Assembly (NCBI GenBank): GCA_020809705.1
Contig: CP085830.1
Span: forward strand, 5,787,878-5,851,877
Direction of reading: 5' to 3'
Length of the DNA: 64,000 nucleotides
Origin: Calonectria ilicicola
Lineage: Eukaryota; Ascomycota; Sordariomycetes; Hypocreales; Nectriaceae
Under the pieces are notes generated by a model that was given only the letters and a program-made list of their open reading frames with translations, was not told the DNA's origin and made no database searches. The position numbers and the translations under genes were made by a program. This document shows positions 42,907 through 54,748 of this stretch, piece by piece (within the stretch, counting starts at the first letter, position 1; the number at the start of each line of letters is the position of its first letter).

Positions 42907-45900
42907 TAATACTCCCCCTTTATTAGTCTTATCCTAAGGCTAGGTAAATAGGCTAGTTTCCCCACTCTTAATTACCATGTGTTTTCCTCTTTTTATTTTT
43001 TATAATTTCTAGTATTAATAGGATGTTAGGTTATATTACCAAGGTTATGCCTTGTCCTAAGATAACTGAAGCTCGTCGAAAGAATATTACCAAATTAATC
43101 AATAAATTTAGCTTTAAGATATCTTATTATTTAGCTTATTTTTATACTAGGCAGCTATCCTATATTATAGCTAAAGGAAAAAGCTATTATAAATTTTACA
43201 TGAAGAATAAGTATTTTGGATGTAATTTTGGAGGTATTTCTGCTTAGGCTTATAAGTATGTTTTTTTCTTTCCTTGGCTTTATATGCTTATTTTTCTTTA
43301 GTTAAGCGGGTTTCTTATAAGAAGGATCGGATTAATAAAGAAAAGAAGAAAATTGAGGTAGATTTAATAAGTACTTTAGCTTAATTATAGCATTTATATA
43401 TTTAAAAGTGGCATTTATATAAGAAGGTAAAGAAGATAATTTCTTAAGGTTATGAGGATTTGGATAAATTAGAGGAAAAGGAGTATATGGAGGTGTTTGT
43501 ATTATTGAAGGTATAATTACTTAAGGATTATAAGGTTATTAATTGGAGCGGTTTGCTTGATTTCCTTTATATTGATTTTGGAGAAATGCTTCTAGTATCT
43601 TTGAGTAATATGTAAGATATTTGGTGGGTTTCTAGGTTATTTTTTTATAATCTTTTTATTTAATTTTAAATTTTTTATTTTCCTTTTTTTTTATAGTATT
43701 TTCTTTACTTTCTACTAGTCTTTTAGGTTTTCTATTTGTGGTTTATATTTAGGTCCTATATTTACCTGGATGCTATTACTAGGTTCCAGTAGTGAGATAT
43801 GGAAGATAAAGTGAATCTTAATATTATCTAGGAGGTTAAGTTTGTAGTTGTTTTTTAATATTTTTCTTTTAATTAGGTATAATTTAATTTATATAAAGTT
43901 GATTTTTTTATTTTGTTTTTTTATTGTAAGATTTTTTATTATTAGGTAGACTATATCTCCCTCCAAGAAGGATAATCTCTTTAGCCTTTTTAGATTATAA
44001 TATCTTTTTATTATATTATAAATGAACTTAAGTTCTATCTTTATTTCTTTATGTAATTTTCTTAGATTATCTAACTTAATTATAGCTTTTACTTAAATTA
44101 TACCTTTTAAAGGGGCTTAGTAAGCATCTAGTATAAAGCCAAAGTTAGCTTTTACTAGTATTATCTTAATACTATAATTATAAAATATATTATATATTAG
44201 TTATATAATAGATAACTTTTCTACTTAATTAGTTTGTTTATAATTAATATAGTATTATAGATATTACTCAATTTTCTAATTTTGGTGTTCGGTTTATCTA
44301 TTTATTTAGGGGTAGAAGGCTATGCTTAGCTTATGATTTAACCCCATTAAGGACATTAGGCTTTACCAAAACTTAGATGTAAATGGTTATTCTCTATCTA
44401 ATATAATTTCAGTTAGTAGGCTATATATAGCAATTATATATTAAAAGAAAAGATAAATAAATTATTCTTCTTTTATTACTTTATTATATAGAAGATAATA
44501 TACTACTTTTATAAAGTGATTGATAATAATAAAAATACTATTATAGTATACTCTTATAGTAAGGTCTACTAATAAGGGAAGGTCGGTAATGAAGTCTATT
44601 GTAATTAAGTCCTATAGTTGTTATGTAATAGAGAATAATTATAATAATCTATATAGTTTATATCTTGGTTTTTGGAGTGTTAACATAGGCTATATTCCTT
44701 ATATATTTATTCAACTTTCTTTTTTATCTTACTAAAGGAAAATATTTATTTAACTTATTTAAGGGTTTTATTAATATCTTTATAACTATATAAGGGATAT
44801 TTGTAAATATCCTTTATTAACTTTATTTAGTATTCCTTTAGTACTTATAAATAATCTGTTTTTTCTTCTTCTAGAAGTACTAGATTATATTCTTTGATTT
44901 TCCTTAGTAATAGATTGCCTTATTCTACTTATTATATTAGTATTTCCGCGGTAATAGTTCTAATTGTATATAGTAATCCTTCTACCTTTATAGTAGTAAT
45001 TATTTTCTTTATTTCTATTATTATTCTATTAATTAGGGCTTATTTTAGTTCTTTATTAGTATTATAGATTAATAGTTTTTTTTATATTTTTGGTTTTTTT
45101 ATATTGTAGTTAGGTTAGTAGCTGATTATATTGGTATAATTATTCTTAGTTCTTTTAATATAAATAATTTAGTAGTTAAATTTGGATAGGTATTCTATAT
45201 ATTATAATTATCTTTTATTAAGTTTTTAAGTAATTATAAAGTAGATAATGTTTTTATAGTTAGTATATACTATGATTTTATAGTTACTTTCTAAAAGGTA
45301 TTATTAGAATTCTCTAAAAGTATTAATAATAGTAAGGAATTCCTTATTGTAGATTGGGTAGTTTAGCTCAGGGCTATGTAGTTTATATAAGTAAAATGCT
45401 ATAGGATGTAGGTTTCCTTTTTCATCTTATTGTCCGATCTAGGCCCCTAAAATGAAGTCCGATACATCGGTTTCTAGCTCTATAGGCTTATTAGGGTCAA
45501 ATATTGTAAGGATAGGTTCTTTTAAAATAGTATTTTTTATAATTTCGAATAATTATTATGCTTTACTTTCCTATTAAAAGGTAATTCCTTTCTTTATTAG
45601 TTCTATTATATTTAAGATAATTTTACTAAATCCTTTAATAAATCTTCGGTAATAATTAATAAATCTAAGGAAGGCTTATACTTCCTTTACATTAATAGGT
45701 TCCTTCCAATCTTTTATTATAATAACTTTCTTTAAATCTATATAGATTTTATTAAGATTAATAATATATCCTAGGAATTCCACTTCTTAAGTATGGAACT
45801 TACTTTTTTCTAATTTAACCAGAAGTTTAGCATCTTAGAGGGCTTTTAAGACCTTATAAATGTATTCTTTATATTCTTCCTCATTTTTAAAGAAAATGAG

Positions 45901-48900
45901 GATATTATCTAGATAGTAAATAATAAAGATATTTAAATATTCTCATAATACATTAGTTATTATTTGCTAAAAAGATGTTGGTGTATTTGTGAGTCTAAAA
46001 GGCATAATTAAGTATTTAAATAGTCCAAACTTAGTTTAGAAAGTAGTTTTTTATTTATATCCTTCTTTAATATAAATAAGATTATATACTTCTTTAAGAT
46101 CTAGTGCAATAAAGATATTAGCTTTATAAAGGCGATCCTTCATTTTATTAATTAATAGTAGTAGAGTGCAATCTTTAATAATAATATTATTAAGCTATTA
46201 GTAATCTATAATAAGGTATAGCTTCCTATTTTTCTTAGGCATAAATATAATAAGATAACCAGCTTTAAAGTTTAAAATATAAATATATCCCTTTTTGAGT
46301 ATATCTTAAATATATTTCTTTAAAATATTAAGCTTAATTTAATTAAAATTATAAATAAAATAAAATTAGGTGTTGGATTTATCTTTAAGGATGATTTTAT
46401 GATCTTACTGGCTAAACTTAGGTAATCCAATATCTAGTTCTTCTATAAAGAGCTTTTTGTAAATTCGGTACTATAGGGGTATATTATATAATCTATCTAT
46501 TTCTACTTTAATCTTTATTTCTTTAAGGCTTTTATTGATTTGTTGGAACTATATTCTAAGGTAGGCGATTGTTTATTATCTTTGCCTTTTTTGATTATTC
46601 TTGTATTTATATTTTATTCTTTTAGGTAGTAAAGATTCTCCTTTACTTATATCTCCTACTTAATTAGGGCTAGAAGTTTAAGATCTCTTATTATATTTTA
46701 TAAAAATATTGCTAGCTATATTATACTCCTTAGATATTTATACCTAGCTAGTATACTAGTAGATATTAAGATTATATTGGTATAATTATAAGTACTTTAA
46801 AACTAGATTATATTATCCAATATTAATAATATTGAAGGTTATTTTTTAATTCTTTCCTTTAATAAAGACTTTCAGGTAATTAATCTTTTTATTTATAATA
46901 CTATTATTATATCCAAAGGATATTCCTTCTATATTAATAATTTCATATAAGTCAACTTTCATTATCCATAGTAACTAAAGTTTATTAATTACTTAAGGAT
47001 TTATATAATTTTGCTTAGCTCTACTATCTATTATAATATTATACTACTTCCCTTTAATCCTTACTTTTATTTCTAATTATTATTAAGGTTGTTCTTTAGT
47101 TGTAAAGTATAGAGCTTTTTTAAAAAGTTCTTTTGGTAATTTTGGGGGTTGTTGCCTTAGCTGCTTCTGCTGCTCTTTTACAGGAGGCTTTGCTTATTTT
47201 TTAGTTTTATTTAATGCTAGACCATTACTTTATCTATTATATAGATATTATATTTAAAATCTTAATATTTATTCTAGAGTAGCTTGCTGTAATTGGGGAA
47301 CTTAGGCTTACTTAGTTCTAATATAGTGAATTAGTAGTGGGGGTTTCTTTCTATTACTTTATGTTAGTTGAAGTATTTTCTATAGGTATAGTAAATAATT
47401 ATATCTTCTATTTTAATAAAAAAGCATACTATATATTACTTTTATTTTATATATTGGAGGTAATTATAATTATAATAGCTTACTTATAAGATATTCTTAT
47501 ATTCTTTATATGTTATGTTTAGTCTAAGATTATCTTCTTTATATTGGATAGGTTGGGGGTTGTAGTTTCCTAGTTATCATTTATTTTATATAAGTAAGAA
47601 GACTTTATCTCTATTCTATAAGAATTCCCTAACTTATTAGGCTATTCTTTTAATATTAGTTATCTATTTCCTATTTCTGTTTTTATTATAAATGCAGGTA
47701 TCCTACTATACTAGTGCTTTATTAGTATATATATTTAGGATGGATGTAAGGATTCCTATCTTCTTAGCTTGTTCCAATTATTCATAAGGAAGGTAGGACT
47801 AGCCTTCTTGTTAGATTAATTATACTTTTCGGATAGCTTTATTGATTTCTTATTATAAAGTGAGTTTTACCTTGCATAACTTATGGTTTTCTATATATTA
47901 CTTAACTATAGTAGTTGGTTTATATTTCTTAATAATAATAAGAATAACTTTTCTTATAGTATTCTCTTTTCCTTCTAGTACTAAGGTCTATTAAGTTTTT
48001 ATAATATTAAGTTATTTCTATCCTTCTAGTATAAGTTTAAACTAATTTCCTATTTTCAAGAAGTAATATTTAAAGGATTTATATCCTTTTTTCTATAATT
48101 AAAGTAAGTAATCTTACTTTTATTATACCTTTAGGTAGTATTAAGTTCCATTGGTCTTAAATGAGTCCTATATGTAGTGCTTTATTGCTTATTTTAGGTT
48201 TTTTCTTTATTTAGGATATATAGGTTTTTATTATCTTGGGTATATTTTTTATATTAGTTAAATTATCTTTTATTAATTTTAATAGTACTTTTAATATACT
48301 CTAAGAGTTTTTTTAATTAATCTTTTTTATAAATTTCATCCTTAACTTCACTCTTCAGGCCTCTATAATAAAGTTCTATTAATATATTATTATCCTAGGC
48401 TATTTATGCTATAATCCTTTTAAACTTGGCTAAATATTAGCTGTAGGATTTTATTTATTTAAGTTTATATAACTAGTTTATAGCTTATTGTTCTATATTA
48501 ATTATACTAAAATTGTCTTTAATAGCAGTTTTGAAATATTCCTAGTCTCTAAAGATCTCTTAGATCTCTTCATTTTAATTAATATCATCCTCATTTTCCA
48601 GATAATCTCTTATAATAGGTTTAAATTATACTTCTACATCCCCTTAAAGGAGGATTTTAGTATATAGTACCTAGGCTTCAGGGGTGGCAAGTCACATTAG
48701 AAAAAAGCAAAAGTATTCCTTCATTTAGGTAAGGAAGGGGACTATATTAGCAGCCTTTCCTAAAAAGGGCTCTAGGACCAGGGGTCTTAGAATTTTACCA
48801 ATATCTTTACCCTTATTTCCTTCAACCGTGGTAATTCTAGCTTTTTCTATTTTAAGTTATGCTTATATATCTACAAGTTTCTTCTTAACTTACTATAATT

Positions 48901-49011
48901 CTATAATTAACTTAGTATTACTAAAAGGAGCAGTAATAGCAGGATTCTTTCCAGATATTATTATTATTTAATTATTAATATAAATAACCAACTAAATAAA
49001 AGCTTTTAATA

Positions 49012-49410
49012 TATAATAATCTAATTAATTCCTAACTTAATAAACTAATTAAAATAAAAGATTTATTATTAATAAGATAATTAAGTATATTATAGTAGAA
49101 TAAAGTAATAAAAGTATTATATTAGGTAATAATTAATTATAATTAAGGTAATTAAATTATATTAAAAGTTAATTAATTCTATTTCTTATAGTAGAACTTA
49201 ATCTATTTATATACTTTTCTATCTAAGGTTCCATTATTATAATAGTCGAACAAGGTCGGTTTAATAGTGTTTGTTACAATCTTCGGCAAAGTTGAATGGA
49301 GCTTGTTCAACTTTATTCTTATTGATTGGTTTTATCGGTCTAGGGTAGTTTGGTCTGATTGGTTTGGGTTCTGCCCCTGTTTACCGCCTTTAGGCGTTTG
49401 GGTCATAACA
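49012..49410 (-). repeat. Gypsy-A copy 2, 5' LTR
   Basis: The inner (left) end is heavily mutated, TATAATAATCTAATT; the outer end GTTTGGGTCATAACA is unmutated. Confidence 0.85.
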
Positions 49411-49915
49411 CCTATATCTTATAATATTCTACTTATATAAACTATATAGCCCTAAACTAAATTACCCTATCTACAATAAAAAATTCCTTACTATTATTAA
49501 TACTTTTAAAGAATTCTAATAATATCTTTTAAAAAGTAATCACAAAATTATAATATATATTAACTATAAAAACATTACCTATTTTACAACTACTTAAAAA
49601 CTTAATAAAAGGCAACTACAATATATAAAATACTTATCCAAATTCAACTATTAAATTATTTATATTAAAGGAACTAAGAATAATTATACTAATATAATTA
49701 GCCATTAATCTAACTATAATATAAAAAACCAAAAATATAGAAAAAACTATTAATCTATAATACTAATAAAGAACTAGAATAAGCCCCAATTAGTAGAATA
49801 ATAATAGAAATAAAGAAAATAATCACTATTATAAGAATAAGAGGATTACTATATATAACTAGAACTACTACCATAGAAATACTAATATAATAAATAAAAT
49901 AAGATAATCTATTAT

Positions 49916-52741
49916 TATAACGGTCTGGTCAATTCCTAACTTAATAAACCAATCAGAACGAAGGGTTTATTGTTAGCAGGGTGGTTAGGCGCGTTATAAT
50001 AAATAAAGCAATGGAAATATTATATTAGATAATAATTAATTATAATTAAGGTAATCAAGTTATATTAAAAGCTAATTAATTCCATTCCTTATAGTAGGAT
50101 CTGATCTGTTTATATACTACTATTCTATTTTGGTACATATGGTGCGCTTAGTGCGCTAGGTGTGATATCTTTTGTACTTATTATAATAATTATTCTTATT
50201 ATTTCTTATTTAATTGGTTATATGTAATTATAAGGTAGTTGGTTTCTTATAAGATATGGCATTCTGCTATTCTAGATTGCCTGGGTATGACATAGGTTGT
50301 AACATAATGTTCTCCCTTTGTTAGTCTTGTTCTTAAAGCTGGTATAATAGGTTATAGTGGTTTTTTTATATATATTGTTTAAACTTAGACTTATAATTAC
50401 TTTATTATACTAATATTATATTAGGTAGAGTAATGAAAGTATCTTCTGTTTATAAGAATTGTAAAATTAAAGGTTTTGCTAATTATATCAATCTTTTTAG
50501 AACATTTATTATAGCTTGTATATGCTATATAAGTGCTAGCCTTTTCTATATAATAGGTAAAGGTTTAATTTATTATTCTAAGTGTATTTAGAGTTATAAA
50601 AGTTATGATTATATAGATATAAAGAGTGTAGTTTATATATATTTTTATTATTTTTTATCTAGCTGGCTTAGTATGCTAATAGTGGTAATTCTTTATATTA
50701 TTAAAAAAAAAAAAAGTTGTATTAATAGTATTTAGAAATATGGAGTGAGTTAAACTCGCTGTGTGTTTCTTTAGAAGCTTCTTAAAAGGTTGTCTTAGAG
50801 ACCTAGTCTTAAATAATAATAGTATTTGCTAAGTTAGAGTGCTTAGAGAAGTTAGAGGATAATTTGGAAGAGTGAGGGGCTAGAGTAATAGAGATAGTGG
50901 AGGCTAAGATTGTAGTAGAGGAAGGTTTTTCTTTGGAGATGGTATTAGTATTATATATTATTAATATTAATTCTTTTTTCTTATTTATTGAAGGAATGCT
51001 TCTAGTATTTTTAAATAATATGTAAGATATTTAGTAGGTTTCTAGGTTATTTCTTTATAATCTTTTTATTTAATTTTAAATTTTCTATCTTTCTCTCTTT
51101 TTTATAATATCTTCTTAACTTCCTATTAATCTTCTAAGTTTTTTATTTATAGTTTATATTTAGATCCTGTATTTACCTGGATACCCTTACCTAGTTCTAA
51201 TAGTGAGATATGGAAGATAGGGTGGACCTTAATATTATCTAGGAGATCGAGCTTATAGTTATTTTTTAATATTTTTCTTTTAATTAGGTATAGTTTAATT
51301 TATATAAAGTTGATTTTTTTGTTTTATTTTTTTATTATAAGATTTTTTATTATTAGGTAGATTATATCTCCCTTTAAGAAGGATAATCTTTTTAGCCTTT
51401 TTAGATTATAGTGTCTTTTTATTATATTATAAACAAACTTAAGTTCTATCTTTATTTCTTTATATAATTTTCTTAGATTATCTAACTTAATTATAGCTTT
51501 TACTTAAATTATATTTTTTAAAGGGGCTTGGTAAGTGTTTAGTGTAAAGCTAAAGTTAGCTTTTATTAGTATTATTTTAATATTATAATTATAGAATATA
51601 TTATATATTAATTATATAATAAGTAACTTTTTTACTTAATTAATTTACTTATAGTTAATATAATATTATAAATATTGCTTAATTTTTTAATTTTAGTATT
51701 TAGTTTATTTATTTATTTAGGGGTGGAAGATTATATTTAGCTTATAATTTAACCCTATTAAGGATATTAGGCTTTACTAAAACTTAAATGTAAATAGTTA
51801 TTCTTTATTTAAAATGATTTTGGTTAGTAGTTTGTATATAGTAATTATATTTTAAAAGAAAAAATAAGCAAATTATTTTTCTTTTATTACTTTATTATAA
51901 AAAAGATAATATATTACTTTTATAAAATAATCTATAATAATAAAAATATTATTATAATATACTTCTATAATAGGGTTTACTAATAAAAGGAGGTTAGTAA
52001 TAAAGTCTATTATAATTGAATTTTATAGTTATTATATAATAGGGGATGGTTGTAATAATCTATATAGTTTATATTTTAGTTTTTTAGAGTGTTAATATAG
52101 GCTACATTTTTTATATACTTATTTAACCTTCTTTTTTATTTTATTAAAAAAAATATCTATTTAATTTATTTAAAGATTTTATTAATATCTTTATAGCTAT
52201 ATAAAGGATATTTATAAATATCTTTTATTAACTTTATTTAATATTCCTTTAGTATTTATAGATAGTTTATTTTTTCTTTTTTAAAAGTATTAGATTATAT
52301 TTTTTAATTTTCCTTAATAGTGGATTGCCTTATTCTACTTATTATATTAGTATTTCTATAGTAATAGTTCTAATTATATACAGTAATCCTCCTACTCTTA
52401 TAGTAGTAATTATTTTCTTTATTTCTATTATTATTCTATTAATTAGGGCCTATTCTAGTCCTCTATTAGCATTATAGGTTAATAGTTTTTTCTATATTTT
52501 TGATTTTTCTATATTATAATTAGATCGGCAGCTAATTATATTAACACAATTATTTTTAATTCCTTTAATATAAACAATTTGGTAGTCGAATTCGGATAGG
52601 TATTCTATATATTGTAATTATCTTTTACTAAGTTTTTAAGTGGTTGCGAAGTAGGCAATGTTTTTATGGTCGGTGTATACTGTGATTTTGTGGTTGCTCC
52701 CTAACAGGTATTGTCGGAATTCTCTGTTTAGGGTCATAACA
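49916..52741 (-). mobile_element. Gypsy-A-related element with a large internal deletion
   Basis: The LTR at 49916-50304 starts TATAACGGTCTGG and ends GGTTGTAACA (a third LTR subtype). The internal DNA from 50305 matches the 3' end of Gypsy-A pol through about 52722. There it jumps to TTTAGGGTCATAACA, the last bases of an LTR, at 52727-52741. So most of pol, gag and the 5' LTR have been deleted. The flanks (ATTAT left, ATATT right) do not match, which fits a rearrangement after insertion. Confidence 0.65.
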
Positions 52742-53660
52742 ATATTTATCTATCTATAGCTAATAGTGCTTGGTTGTTTTTTAATAGGAAAGATGTTTCT
52801 AGGTTTCTAGGTCTTATAGGGGAGTATTAAGGTAAGAGTTCTTAGATAGGAAAATAGGAAAATAGAAAGATAGGAAAATAGGAAAATAGGAAAATAGGAA
52901 TTAGAGGGTAGAGTAAAGAGTAAAAGAGAGAATAAAGAGAGAGTAAAATAGAGAGTAAAATAAAGAGTAAAATAGAAAGTAAAATAAAAAGTAAAATAGA
53001 GAGTAAAAGAGAGAATAAAGAGAGGGTAAAGGACAGAGTAAAATAAAGAGTAAAATAGAGAGTAAAATAGGGGTTAGTTTTGGTTGAAAAGGCTAGCCCT
53101 TAGCCCTTTAGGAATAAGAATCGGGTTTTTAGTAGGGCTAATAGCTATAGAGCTAGCTGCCTGGGCTCTAAACTTACTAAGCGTAAGGCCAATAGAGGTG
53201 TTAAGCTGGCTAGCTGCTATTTTCCCTATTACTTCCTGGAGCTTTCTATAGCTTTTAGCTGTTTCTAGCTCCATTAAGCCCCCAGCAGAGAAGATTAAGG
53301 GTTAGAAGAAGGGGTCTAAGGTTTTGTATTTCCTTAGTTTATCCTTAGCTGCAGTAGCTAAGATCTCTTGGATATCCCTTTCTTGGCTGTTAATAGTTAC
53401 AACTTGTAGGTTATAGTAATAGTAGTTAAAGCCCTTAAGAATAGAGAAGTCTGCCTTTAGATTAAGGCTAGGATCAATAAGAGGCTCTATTTCAACCTCT
53501 AGGGTAGGGTTACTTTCTAAAGCTTTCTTAAAGGCCTAATTGATCTAGTTATAGCGTTGGGTCCACTTCTTTATGGCTGCTTTACAGATATCTTCGTGAT
53601 TTATATCTGCTATTTCCCCGTAGTAATTACAGGGGCTTCCAGAAGTCTTAGAGGGCAATA
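52742..53660 (-). mobile_element. non-LTR retrotransposon, copy 2, 5'-truncated
   Basis: It matches 23160-24000 of copy 1 base for base over long stretches, including the C-terminal frame at 53274-53074 (MELETAKSYRKLQEVIGKI). It stops at GAGGGCAATAGTAG, about 53660. Losing the 5' side is the usual outcome of incomplete reverse transcription. Unlike copy 1 it is not next to telomeric repeats. It has fewer stop codons than copy 1 in the shared part. Confidence 0.75.
52845..53075 (+). repeat. 8-bp and 12-bp tandem repeats in the 3' UTR of copy 2
   Basis: First AGGAAAAT units (about 52845-52900), then about ten 12-base units of the type AGTAAAATAGAG (about 52915-53070). The 12-base part is longer here than in copy 1. 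Confidence 0.75.
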
Positions 53661-53944
53661 GTAGGGAGTAAACAAGAGATTCAAGGTAGGGTTACGGTTA
53701 GAAAAACGACTTATTCTAGGCTTGAAATATAATCTATCTAGGTTTCCATTCCTGGCAGACTTTTAAACCTAGGTTTGAAAGATATACTAGTCCAATTTCT
53801 AGTTAATTTTTAAACCTAGGTTTACAATACTACCCTCAATCTTATAACCTTGAATCTCCAACTATTTCTAAACCTAGGTTTAAACTATTACTAAGGTCCA
53901 GGCACTTAAGATTTAATACATACCTCAAGGCTATAACACCCCTG
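53661..53944. repeat. array of the palindrome AAACCTAGGTTT
   Basis: Exact copies lie at 53765-53776, 53812-53823 and 53870-53881, with a partial copy (CTAGGTTT) near 53738. The spacing is 47 and 58 bases. Each is a perfect 12-base palindrome. A near copy, AAACCTCGGTTT, is at about 57489. Confidence 0.7.
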
Positions 53945-54082
53945 TTACGACCTGTGCAACCGGGCGCACGAGACCCTATTTAATAGCTGTTATCCGTACC
54001 TGTAATTGCAAGCATTGCGATTATTGACTTATCTTTTGGCCTGACGGGCTAATTGACGTAATGGGAAGTACGGATCCTTACA
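53945..54082 (-). repeat. probable 138-bp LTR with adjacent polypurine tract
   Basis: On the minus strand it starts TGTAAGGATCC and ends GGTCGTAACA, so it has TG..CA ends. Just before the start is AGAAGGGGAGGGG (54095-54083), a good polypurine tract. It resembles no other LTR in the window. It is not RIP-mutated. The internal part of the element is not recognisable beyond it. Confidence 0.5.
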
Positions 54083-54095
54083 CCCCTCCCCTTCT

Positions 54096-54748
54096 AAAAT
54101 ATCAGACCTACAACCACAATAGAGACCAAATAAATCCCATCTGCCTAGCTGTATAACTACTTTGATCTCTAGAAAAAGAGCCTAGTACTGCCCGCTGTGA
54201 GTTGGCTCGCAATGATAGTGTAAGTGGTAATACCAGAAACAAAAGAGCAGATATTTACCCTTTGATTTACTTACTATTGCCAGTCGAACTATTAAGGCAA
54301 GTATAAAATAGAATAAAGTAAAGAAAACTCAGGAAAAGGAGTGAACAAGTCTTGATTTTACAGTTTCTACTCCAAGACCTCGATATTCGCGTGGCGCACG
54401 TAAGTAATCACAACACGTCGCGTCTCATTATTATGAATATCCAGATATAGTCTAGTCTGACGCGTCGCATGTTTGTTACCAATCAATTTCCATAACCTAA
54501 TCACACTTGCTCTATATGCTATGAATACCATGTCTTATATTTGCTTTGTATACTACTCTGTGGCTGACCCACTTGCTTGGGTATATCTGGTAAAATAATA
54601 CATACTGGGTGGACTGGGAATTGTCTCCTGATGGCGGATAAAGTTCATTGCGAAGTGTCATCATAACTTTTCTTATATTAATCCCATTTCTCGACAAACC
54701 AGTGTACATACAACCATTACATTATATAAGAGTACTACAAAACTCAGA
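54096..54748. other. intergenic, nothing recognised
   Basis: It contains the 5' flank of the ParB-like gene. Several GCGTCGCG/ACGCGT motifs lie at about 54410-54470. Confidence 0.4.

Larger units (their letters stand above)
42508..49410 (-). mobile_element. Gypsy-A copy 2, full-length, RIP-mutated
   Basis: LTRs 42508-42906 and 49012-49410 are each 399 bases; the target duplication CCTAT is at 42503-42507 and 49411-49415. Total 6.9 kb, minus strand. A C-rich tract ACTCCCCC after the left LTR is the polypurine tract on the coding strand. The reverse-transcriptase motif is near 45905, the integrase near 44590 and gag about 48100-48800. It is intact in layout but dead in coding. Confidence 0.85.
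38509..49915 (+). mobile_element. Gypsy-A-related element (plus strand), split by copy 2 and cut at its 3' side
   Basis: The LTR is at 38509-38904. Gag follows at about 39000-40000 and pol at about 40900-42507, continuing at 49411-49915 after a 6.9 kb insertion. A mutated reverse-transcriptase YLNN motif lies near 42000. The DNA is extremely AT-rich; nearly every codon position prone to C-to-T or G-to-A change has changed. No 3' LTR of its own is found: another LTR of opposite direction begins at 49916. Confidence 0.7.

Noticed and set aside
43023..43247. 74-codon frame near the left LTR of Gypsy-A copy 2
   Set aside because: It is antisense to the 3' end of the element, and the same sequence in copy 1 (about 25080) is full of stops.
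52727..52741. Complete right LTR of the element starting at 49916
   Set aside because: Only the last 15 or so bases of an LTR are present, and the flanks do not form a target duplication.
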